Below, piece by piece: positions 1 to 5,321 of a stretch of DNA of 6,965 nt. The notes under the pieces are model-generated. The model worked only from the letters and a program-made list of their open reading frames with translations, was not told where the DNA came from and searched no databases. Positions within the stretch are counted from its first letter, which is position 1. The number at the start of each line of letters is the position of its first letter. The position numbers and the translations under genes were made by a program. Source of the DNA: an uncultured Acidimicrobiales bacterium (GTDB taxonomy: Bacteria; Actinomycetota; Acidimicrobiia; Acidimicrobiales; SZUA-35); NCBI GenBank assembly GCA_938008925.1, contig CALLIQ010000550.1, positions 1 to 6,965 on the forward strand, written 5' to 3'.

Positions 1-1
1 C

Positions 2-1192
2 TGCACCAACATGGGTCACGGCCGCCAGGACTTCGCCGCCGTCGCGGCAAAGCAGATGGAGCAACTGGCCTTCTACCCCACCTGGGGTTGGGCCAACCCG
101 CCGGCCGCCGAGGCAGCGTCGATGATCGCGGACTTCGCGCCCGGCGACCTGTCCGAGGTGTTCTTCGTCAACTCCGGCTCCGAAGCGGTCGAGTCGGCAC
201 TCAAGTTCGCTCGCAGCTACCACCTCAGTCGGGGCGAGGACACCCGCCACAAGGTGATCTCGCGCGAGTGGTCCTATCACGGCACCACGCTCGGGGGCCT
301 CTCGGTCACCGGCGTCCCCAAGTTCCGGGAGCCGTTCGCCCCCATGCTGTGGGAGGGCACCCGCCACGTCCGCAACACCCTCGGCGACACCGCAGACGAG
401 TTGGCGTCGGCCAAGGCCATCGAAGACATGATCCTCGCCGAAGGGCCGGAGACGGTCATGGCCGTGTTCGCCGAGCCGGTCCAGAACGGCCGCGGTGGTC
501 TGGTGCCGCCCGATGGCTACTGGCCCGAACTCCGCCGCATCTGCGACAAGTACGGCGTGTTGTTGGTGGCCGATGAGGTCATCTGCGCATTCGGCCGGTT
601 CGGTCACTGGTTCGCGAGCGAGCGCTTCGGCGTCGTTCCCGACATCATCACCTTCGCAAAGGGCGTCACCAGCGCATACCAGCCGCTCGGCGGCATGATC
701 GTTCGCGAGCCCCTCGTCCAATCGGTGTGGGACTCCCCCATGGGTGCCTACATGCATGGCTCGACCTTCGGCGGCCACCCGGTGGCCACCGCCGTCGCCG
801 TCGCCAACATGACCGCCATGCGCGATGAGGGCATTCTGCAGCACGTCCTCGACCACGAAGACGGATTCAGGGCTCGCCTCGATGGCCTGATGGACTCACA
901 CGCCGCGGTCAAGGACGTTCGCGGTCTGGGCTACTTCTACGCCATCGAGCTCATGGCCGACCGTGCGACCGGGGCCGAATTGTCCGATTCTCAGCGCTCC
1001 GCCCTTCAAGGTGGGGTGCTCAACGGATTCGTTCGCGATGCCGGACTGCTGATCCGTCCGGACGATCGCGGCGCCACGATGCTGGTCGTGTCACCGCCGC
1101 TGGTCGCCGACGACACCGTCCTCGACGACATCACCGATCGCCTCGTCTCGATTCTCGACATGACCCAGAACTGGCTCGCCAACAACGCCTGA
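2..1192 (+). CDS. tpa: Class III PLP-dependent aminotransferase, probable taurine--pyruvate aminotransferase (5' partial)
   Basis: This is a fold-type I, class III (omega) aminotransferase. The frame is open to the left edge and reads Cys-Thr-Asn before the Met at base 11; families of this type have an N/MGH block here, so that Met is internal and roughly 50-60 N-terminal residues are missing. Counting that Met as 1, the PLP features are SGSEA at 55-59 (phosphate contact), Tyr89 of SYHG (ring stacking), Glu155 in FAEPVQ, Asp188 in VADEV (pyridine N), Lys217 in FAKG (Schiff base) and Thr252 in HGSTFGGHP. All catalytic positions are present. Class III enzymes differ in amino donor and this is hard to read from sequence. 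Taurine:pyruvate transamination to sulfoacetaldehyde is inferred from the downstream tauABC and pta genes. Beta-alanine, hypotaurine or another omega-amino acid as donor remains possible. Family confidence is very high; substrate confidence is moderate. Confidence 0.85.
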   Translation, partial: CTNMGHGRQDFAAVAAKQMEQLAFYPTWGWANPPAAEAASMIADFAPGDLSEVFFVNSGSEAVESALKFARSYHLSRGEDTRHKVISREWSYHGTTLGGLSVTGVPKFREPFAPMLWEGTRHVRNTLGDTADELASAKAIEDMILAEGPETVMAVFAEPVQNGRGGLVPPDGYWPELRRICDKYGVLLVADEVICAFGRFGHWFASERFGVVPDIITFAKGVTSAYQPLGGMIVREPLVQSVWDSPMGAYMHGSTFGGHPVATAVAVANMTAMRDEGILQHVLDHEDGFRARLDGLMDSHAAVKDVRGLGYFYAIELMADRATGAELSDSQRSALQGGVLNGFVRDAGLLIRPDDRGATMLVVSPPLVADDTVLDDITDRLVSILDMTQNWLANNA

Positions 1193-1348
1193 GGGACCCA
1201 CCCACCACGACCGACGACGCAAGACACAGCGAACCAGGGGATAGCGTTTGACGCCGAGCCCCGCAAAGGGACCATGTTCGCACCAACGATCCGCACCGGT
1301 GGATGAGGTCAACGCTCGCCACCAACCGGTATCCGCAACGCAATGACT

Positions 1349-1366
1349 CGTGGAGCCCATTCCACG
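1349..1366 (+). repeat. 6-bp inverted repeat in tauA leader
   Basis: CGTGGA at 1349-1354 and TCCACG at 1361-1366 are perfect reverse complements with a 6-nt loop. The right arm overlaps the second CGCAACG heptamer. It could be part of a protein binding site or a weak RNA hairpin. A 6-bp repeat can arise by chance in GC-rich DNA. Confidence 0.3.
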
Positions 1367-1370
1367 CAAC

Positions 1371-1386
1371 GACCCGCCCGCGGGTC
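1371..1386 (+). repeat. Inverted repeat directly upstream of the tauA ribosome binding site
   Basis: GACCCGC (1371-1377) and GCGGGTC (1380-1386) are perfect reverse complements; as RNA this folds as six GC-rich pairs with a CCCG tetraloop. It ends two bases before the tauA Shine-Dalgarno sequence. It may act as a small 5' UTR stem-loop that keeps the ribosome site exposed, or as an operator half-site pair. The structure is visible in the sequence; its function is inferred. Confidence 0.4.
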
Positions 1387-1388
1387 AC

Positions 1389-1396
1389 AAGGGGAG
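1389..1396 (+). promoter_or_regulatory. Ribosome binding site fixing the tauA start
   Basis: AAGGGGAG lies 8 nt before the ATG at 1405. It supports this start over the upstream in-frame ATG at 1303, because the protein then begins with Met-Lys-Lys and a standard lipoprotein signal. Confidence 0.8.
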
Positions 1397-1404
1397 AAAA
1401 CAAC

Positions 1405-2472
1405 ATGAAGAAACTGATCGCATTGTTGGCCGCACTCGGCCTCATTGCCGCCGCCTGCGGTGGTAGTGACAGCGACACCGAGGCTTCCGACTCCGGAAGC
1501 GACAGCGGCGAGAGCAGCGATGGCGGCGAGTCCTCATCGGATCTCGACGAGCTGAACGTCGCCTACTTCGCCGAGTGGCCAACGCCAAACCAGATCGGCC
1601 AGGAAGACGGCAGCTTCGCTGACGCCGTCGGCGTTCCGATCAACTGGATTCCATTCGCCTCCGGTGGCGAAATGAGCGAAGCGATGCTCGCCGGCGACAT
1701 CGACATCTCCTACTCGCAGGGCCTCACGCCCTTCGCAGGAGCGATCAACTCCGGTGCCGACCTCAAGCTCGTCGGTATCGCCGTCAGCTACTCCGAGGCC
1801 GACAACTGCGTCGTCCAGGGCAGCCTCGGCGTCACGCGAGACAACGCCGCTGAGGCGCTGGCCGGTGCCACCGTGATGACGCCGTTCGGCAACGTCACCC
1901 ACTACAAGATGCTCTCGATGATGGAGTTCCTCGGGGTTGACCTCGACTCGCTCAACATCGTCCAGGCCGAGGGTGGCGCGACCACCGCAGCCGCCTTCGA
2001 GACCGGTGACATCGACGTCGGCTGCGCCTTTGGTGGCTCGGTCGTCAACATGCTCGACAACGGTGGTGAGCTGATCATGACCGGCGCCGAGCACGAGAGC
2101 GACATCGGCATCTTCACCTACGACATCGTCTCGATCCCCACCTCCTTCGGTGAGGAGCACCCCGGTGTCGTGACGAGCTTCCTCGAGGCAACCGACGAGT
2201 TCAACGCAACCTGGGCCGGCGATCCGGACACCAACAACCCGATCATCGCCAAGGCTGCGGGTATGGAAGACGTCGGCAACTTCCTCGGCGGTCCGGTCTG
2301 GTTCGCCTTCCCGACCATCGATGAGCAGCTCGGTTCCGATTGGCTCGGCGGCAACGTCGCCAGCGCCATGCAGGGCCAGGTCGAGACCCTCGCCCGCCTC
2401 GGTGGCGGCGAGGCAGCGAACGGCGACTTCGCCGGCGCCGTCGACACCTCGTACCTCGAAGCCGCAGGCTGA
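1405..2472 (+). CDS. tauA: TauA-like taurine ABC transporter substrate-binding lipoprotein
   Basis: This 355-residue exported solute-binding protein would capture taurine or a related sulfonate and deliver it to TauBC. Residues 1-18 form a lipoprotein signal: two Lys, a Leu/Ala core, then an Ala-Ala-Ala-Cys lipobox with Cys18 as the lipid anchor. Residues 19-46 are a low-complexity Ser/Asp/Glu/Gly linker, common in actinobacterial lipoproteins, that spaces the domain from the membrane. The binding domain starts near 50 with AYFAEWPTPN (53-62), a block I recall from alphaproteobacterial TauA proteins. Later blocks such as SYSEADNCVV and IDVGCAFGG also fit the NMT1/TauA type. The only two Cys in the mature domain (135 and 207) could pair. 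The start is set by the ribosome binding site at 1389-1396. The ligand is inferred from family resemblance and from tauBC. Other sulfonates or nitrile/nitrate-type ligands of this superfamily are less likely. Confidence 0.87.
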   Translation: MKKLIALLAALGLIAAACGGSDSDTEASDSGSDSGESSDGGESSSDLDELNVAYFAEWPTPNQIGQEDGSFADAVGVPINWIPFASGGEMSEAMLAGDIDISYSQGLTPFAGAINSGADLKLVGIAVSYSEADNCVVQGSLGVTRDNAAEALAGATVMTPFGNVTHYKMLSMMEFLGVDLDSLNIVQAEGGATTAAAFETGDIDVGCAFGGSVVNMLDNGGELIMTGAEHESDIGIFTYDIVSIPTSFGEEHPGVVTSFLEATDEFNATWAGDPDTNNPIIAKAAGMEDVGNFLGGPVWFAFPTIDEQLGSDWLGGNVASAMQGQVETLARLGGGEAANGDFAGAVDTSYLEAAG

Positions 2473-2483
2473 TCGTCAATCGC

Positions 2484-2501
2484 TGAGCGGGCTTCCGCTC
2501 A
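2484..2501 (+). repeat. Stem-loop 1 of 3 between tauA and tauB
   Basis: TGAGCGG (2484-2490), loop GCTT, CCGCTCA (2495-2501): a perfect 7-bp stem starting 11 nt after the tauA stop codon. No T-run follows, so it is not a classical intrinsic terminator. It could protect the 3' end of the tauA message. Confidence 0.6.
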
Positions 2502-2517
2502 CATCTGTAACGTCCGT

Positions 2518-2553
2518 CAATCGGCGCCGGAGCGTCTGCTCCGGCGCCGGTTG
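2518..2553 (+). terminator. Stem-loop 2 of 3: strong GC-rich hairpin, possible partial terminator or mRNA stabiliser
   Basis: CGGCGCCGGAGC (2522-2533), loop GTCT, GCTCCGGCGCCG (2538-2549) is a perfect 12-bp stem. It extends outward by one G-U, two A-U and one C-G pair to 2518/2553, giving 16 pairs. It is by far the most stable fold in the gap. Only TTG follows, so full Rho-independent termination is doubtful, and tauB-tauC-pta downstream need readthrough or their own promoter. The likeliest role is attenuation or 3'-end protection, giving more TauA than TauBC. Confidence 0.6.
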
Positions 2554-2556
2554 CAT

Positions 2557-2580
2557 GTCGGGTCCGCTCTCGGACCCGAC
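2557..2580 (+). repeat. Stem-loop 3 of 3, just before the tauB ribosome binding site
   Basis: GTCGGGTCCG (2557-2566), loop CTCT, CGGACCCGAC (2571-2580): a perfect 10-bp stem. It ends 7 nt before the AGGGGGA that serves tauB, so its folding could influence access to that site. No T-run follows. Confidence 0.6.
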
Positions 2581-2587
2581 GAATCCC

Positions 2588-2594
2588 AGGGGGA
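2588..2594 (+). promoter_or_regulatory. Ribosome binding site for the GTG start of tauB
   Basis: AGGGGGA ends 3 nt before the GTG at 2598. The spacing is tight, which together with GTG suggests modest initiation. The next in-frame ATG (base 2628, Met11) would remove the first beta-strand of the ATPase domain, so GTG is preferred. Confidence 0.6.
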
Positions 2595-2597
2595 CCC

Positions 2598-3401
2598 GTG
2601 AAGGATCTGTCGGTTGCGAACGTCGAGATGGTCTACGACGTTCCGAACGGAACGCCGGTGCATGCGCTGAGCAACGTCACGTTCGACCTCGAGGCCGGGC
2701 GGCTCTTGACGTTGCTCGGACCGTCGGGTTGTGGCAAGACCACGCTCCTCAACATCTTGGCCGGCTTCCTGGCCCCGACCGGCGGCTCGGTGTCGCTCGG
2801 CGGTTCGGTCATCACCGGACCAGACAAAGAGCGGGGCATGGTGTTCCAACAGGGCGCCCTCTTCGAGTGGCTCACCGTCGAAGAGAACATCTCGTTCGGG
2901 CCTCGGATGAACCGAGCCAACAAGGCCGAGACCAAGGAGAAGGTCAACGATCTCCTTCGCACGGTCGGTCTCGCCAACTTCGGCGACAAGCGCGTGTACG
3001 AGCTCTCCGGCGGCATGCAGCAGCGAGTCGCCTTGGCCCGCTGCCTCGCGAACGACCCCGACGTCATCCTCATGGACGAGCCCCTCGGAGCGCTCGACGC
3101 ACTGACCCGAGAGAAGATGCAGGGCCTCGTGCTCGAACTGTGGAAGGAGACGGGAAAGACCATCATCCTCGTCACCCACAGCGTCGAAGAGGCCCTCTAT
3201 CTCGGTGACCGCCTGTTCGTCATGGCGCCCCGACCCGGGCGAGTCGAGAAGGACTACGAACTGCCCTTCGCCGAGCAGGGGCTCCAGGTCGAGCCCCGAG
3301 AGCTCAAGGCCTCGCCGGAGTTCATCGCCAAACGCGAAGAGATTCTCTCGATCATCTGGGAGATGGAAGAAGAGACCATGGGCCGACAGGAGGCCAGCTG
3401 A
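2598..3401 (+). CDS. tauB: TauB-like ABC transporter ATP-binding protein (taurine/sulfonate import)
   Basis: This 267-residue ATPase subunit sits on the cytoplasmic side and powers TauC. All nucleotide-binding elements are present in order: Walker A GPSGCGKTT (41-49), Q-loop around Gln84-Gln85, signature LSGGMQQRVALAR (136-148), Walker B VILMDE (156-161, catalytic Glu161), D-loop GALD (164-167) and switch His194. It belongs to the nitrate/sulfonate/taurine (NrtD/SsuB/TauB) ATPase group, and its length fits that family. The C-terminal 50 residues after the ATPase core are charged and less conserved. It begins with GTG, and its stop codon TGA shares its last base with the ATG of tauC, so the two are probably translationally coupled. 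The three stem-loops upstream separate it from tauA. Assignment to taurine rather than alkanesulfonate rests on the TauC match and on pta. Confidence 0.9.
   Translation: MKDLSVANVEMVYDVPNGTPVHALSNVTFDLEAGRLLTLLGPSGCGKTTLLNILAGFLAPTGGSVSLGGSVITGPDKERGMVFQQGALFEWLTVEENISFGPRMNRANKAETKEKVNDLLRTVGLANFGDKRVYELSGGMQQRVALARCLANDPDVILMDEPLGALDALTREKMQGLVLELWKETGKTIILVTHSVEEALYLGDRLFVMAPRPGRVEKDYELPFAEQGLQVEPRELKASPEFIAKREEILSIIWEMEEETMGRQEAS
3388..3393 (+). promoter_or_regulatory. Ribosome binding site of tauC inside the tauB 3' end
   Basis: AGGAGG, a full-strength Shine-Dalgarno sequence, lies 7 nt before the tauC ATG at 3401 and within the last codons of tauB. It fixes the overlapping start. Confidence 0.8.
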
Positions 3402-4396
3402 TGACGGCAACCCCAAGCGGAGGCATCGGCGATGAGAAGTCGCTCGGACTTGCCGACTCGATGCTCAATCGATTCAAGCGCAACGACGCAGCCAACGCTC
3501 GCAAGACCGTCACCTTCGGCGACTCGGCCGCGGTCAGTTCGAACACGCTGTGGAGCCTCATCGCCCTCCTGTCGCTGATCGCCTTCTGGTGGGCGGCGAC
3601 GAAGCCATGGGGCATCGCATCGGAGTTCTTCTCCGATCCGGAGCTGTCGGACAAGCAACGGCTCACTGCGTGTCGCGGCATCGAAGCGTGTGACGACTCC
3701 TACTTCCAGCTCGCCGGACCACTCACGTTCCCTTCGATTCGCGACACGTGGAACGCCATGGACTTGCTGATCACCGAGGGATTCAAGGGCAAGCTGCTCC
3801 ACGAACACACCCTGGCCAGCCTGTGGCGCGTGGTGCGGGGCATGTTCTGGGGCATCGTCTTCGGCGTGCCCATCGGCTTCGCCATGGGCCTGTCGAGCCG
3901 AGCTCGCGGCTTCTTCGACACCCCGGTCGAGCTCTTCCGCCCGATCCCGCCGCTGGCCCTGCTGCCGCTGTTCATCCTGATCTTCGGCATCGGCGATGGC
4001 ACCGCGATGCGGCTCCTCATCTTCGCCAGCATTTGGATCATGATCATCGCGGCCCGCTCGGGCGTCCGGACCGCCAACCTCTCGAAGGTGCGTGCCGCAT
4101 ACTCGCTCGGCGCATCCAAGCGGCAGGTCCTCACCAAGGTCTTGTTGCCGAACGCCTTGCCCGAACTGTTCACCGGCGTCCGAGTCGCACTCGGCGTGTG
4201 CTGGGGAACGCTCGTCGCAGCCGAGCTCGTCGGCGCCGAAGACGGTCTCGGCGCCATGATCTTCGCCGCACGCCCCTTCTTCCGCCTCGACGTCGTCGTG
4301 GCCGGCATCATCGTCATCGCCGTCCTCGGCGTGTTGATGGACGTGCTCCTTCGGTGGGCCGAGACGAAGCTCATTCCGTGGCGCGGCAAGGGCTGA
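3401..4396 (+). CDS. tauC: TauC-like ABC transporter permease (taurine import)
   Basis: This is the 331-residue membrane channel subunit of the taurine importer. Likely helices are at about 49-66, 145-165, 182-198, 203-220, 262-278 and 297-317. The BPD-type coupling (EAA) loop is clear at 231-265, with RAAYSLGASKRQVL followed by LLPNALPELFTG; this loop contacts TauB. The core from about 150 to the end aligns closely with E. coli TauC as I recall it, including GIGDGT-type, GVCWGTLVAAELV and the C-terminal IPW-G block. It is about 55 residues longer than the 275-residue E. coli protein. The excess comes from a hydrophilic N-terminus of about 48 residues and an insert of about 30 residues (roughly 72-105) after helix 1 that carries Cys91 and Cys97. 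The start has a strong ribosome site and overlaps the tauB stop by one base. Permease identity is very sure; taurine is the best substrate call. Confidence 0.9.
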   Translation: MTATPSGGIGDEKSLGLADSMLNRFKRNDAANARKTVTFGDSAAVSSNTLWSLIALLSLIAFWWAATKPWGIASEFFSDPELSDKQRLTACRGIEACDDSYFQLAGPLTFPSIRDTWNAMDLLITEGFKGKLLHEHTLASLWRVVRGMFWGIVFGVPIGFAMGLSSRARGFFDTPVELFRPIPPLALLPLFILIFGIGDGTAMRLLIFASIWIMIIAARSGVRTANLSKVRAAYSLGASKRQVLTKVLLPNALPELFTGVRVALGVCWGTLVAAELVGAEDGLGAMIFAARPFFRLDVVVAGIIVIAVLGVLMDVLLRWAETKLIPWRGKG

Positions 4397-4433
4397 GCCC
4401 GGTCGAGCAGCAGCGACGCCGAACGGAGACGCA

Positions 4434-5321
4434 ATGAGCGACGGCGCGGTGCTGGAGACGTGGTACCGGCGCGCGGAGGCGAACCCGAAACGAATCGTGC
4501 TCGCCGACGCCGGCGATGCCCGAGCCAACGAAGCAGCCGAGCGACTGAACGCGGATGGGCTGGCGATCGCAACGGTCATCGACGACGCCGCCACCCACCG
4601 CTCCCCCGCTGTCGAGGCGGCGGCTGCAACGCTCGCCAAGCCCGTCGACCTCGACGACCCGCTCGCCGTCGCAGCGCTGATGGTCAAGGCCGGCGACGCT
4701 GACGGGTGCGTTGCGGGGGCGAGTCGGCCGACCGCCGACGTGATCCGAGCCGGACTCCGAATCCTCGGCGTTGCCGATGGCGCCGCGGCGGTGAGCAGCT
4801 GCTTCTTCTTCGTCCTTCCCGACGGTCGCCCGATCGTCTACGGCGACTGCGGCGTGCTCCCCGATCCCGACGCCGATCAACTGGCGTCGATCGCGATCGC
4901 CAGCGCGGCATCGTTCGCTCAGTTGTCGGGCCTCGACCCCCGCGTCGCCATGTTGTCGTTCTCGACGAAGGGCTCGGCCGAGCACCCCAGGGTCGACAAG
5001 GTGCGCGAGGCCACCGCAACCGCACAGCGGCTCGCACCCGATCTCGCGATCGACGGTGAGCTCCAGTTCGACGCCGCCTGGGTGCCGGCCATCGGCGCAT
5101 CGAAGGCGCCGGACTCGCCCGTCGCCGGCCAGGCGAACGTGTTCGTGTTCCCCGACCTCGACGCCGGCAACATCGCATACAAGATCACCGAGCGGCTCGG
5201 TGGAGCCCAGGCGTTCGGGCCGCTCCTCCAAGGACTCGACGGAGTCCTCCACGACCTGTCGCGAGGCTGCTCCGTCGACGACATCGTGAACGTCGCCGTC
5301 ATCTCCTGCCTGCAGTCGTGA
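4434..5321 (+). CDS. pta: Phosphate acetyltransferase (phosphotransacetylase), compact form
   Basis: This protein would catalyse acetyl phosphate + CoA to acetyl-CoA + phosphate in the cytoplasm, the last step of taurine carbon use after Xsc. Family blocks are clear: GDADGCVAGA (87-96), LSFSTKGSAEHPRVDKV (174-190), DGELQFDAA (207-215), VFVFPDLDAGNIAYK (236-250) and DLSRGCS (274-280). Compared with the Methanosarcina thermophila enzyme (333 residues, from memory), Ser276, Arg277 and Asp283 match catalytic Ser309, Arg310 and Asp316, and Arg105 matches Arg133. The protein has only 295 residues. About 30 are lost between roughly 45 and 80, including the YELRKHKG segment with CoA-binding Arg87. 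The N-terminal PE(G/T) motif is also changed to Ala24-Asp25. A GGAG ribosome site lies 5 nt before the ATG, 37 nt after tauC. Activity is likely but CoA binding may differ; another phosphate acyltransferase specificity is an alternative. Confidence 0.9.
   Translation: MSDGAVLETWYRRAEANPKRIVLADAGDARANEAAERLNADGLAIATVIDDAATHRSPAVEAAAATLAKPVDLDDPLAVAALMVKAGDADGCVAGASRPTADVIRAGLRILGVADGAAAVSSCFFFVLPDGRPIVYGDCGVLPDPDADQLASIAIASAASFAQLSGLDPRVAMLSFSTKGSAEHPRVDKVREATATAQRLAPDLAIDGELQFDAAWVPAIGASKAPDSPVAGQANVFVFPDLDAGNIAYKITERLGGAQAFGPLLQGLDGVLHDLSRGCSVDDIVNVAVISCLQS

Larger units (their letters stand above)
1193..1404 (+). other. 212-bp non-coding leader between aminotransferase gene and tauA
   Basis: No convincing gene lies here. 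The tauA frame stays open back to 1303, but the stretch does not resemble a signal peptide or protein domain. A TTGACG hexamer at 1248-1253 looks like a -35 box, but no good -10 follows. The heptamer CGCAACG occurs at 1334-1340 and again at 1365-1371, 31 bp apart (about three helical turns), and two inverted repeats lie around and after the second copy. No U-rich terminator follows the aminotransferase stop. The gap is far larger than those between tauB, tauC and pta, so a separate tauA promoter or a regulator site here is plausible but not shown. Confidence 0.5.

Noticed and set aside
1248..1278. Sigma70-type promoter for tauA
   Set aside because: TTGACG fits a -35 box, but 17-19 nt downstream there is only ACCATG/CATGTT, a poor -10 hexamer, so a promoter call is not supported.
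1303..1404. In-frame N-terminal extension of TauA from an ATG at 1303
   Set aside because: The extra 34 residues are polar and Arg-rich and would bury the lipoprotein signal. The ATG at 1405 has a strong ribosome site and gives a standard signal peptide.
1534..2160. Minus-strand open frame of 208 codons opposite tauA
   Set aside because: It is an antisense shadow with biased Val/Asp/Gly/Glu composition and no recognisable family.
2517..3416. Minus-strand open frame of 299 codons opposite tauB
   Set aside because: It runs antisense to an ATPase gene with every expected motif and shows no domain of its own. It also reads through the stem-loop region.
3254..4687. Long open frame on the minus strand (477 codons) opposite tauB/tauC/pta
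   Set aside because: It spans three well-supported genes, and its translation is low-complexity, rich in Arg/Glu/Asp/His with no recognisable domain. This is typical of antisense frames in GC-rich DNA.
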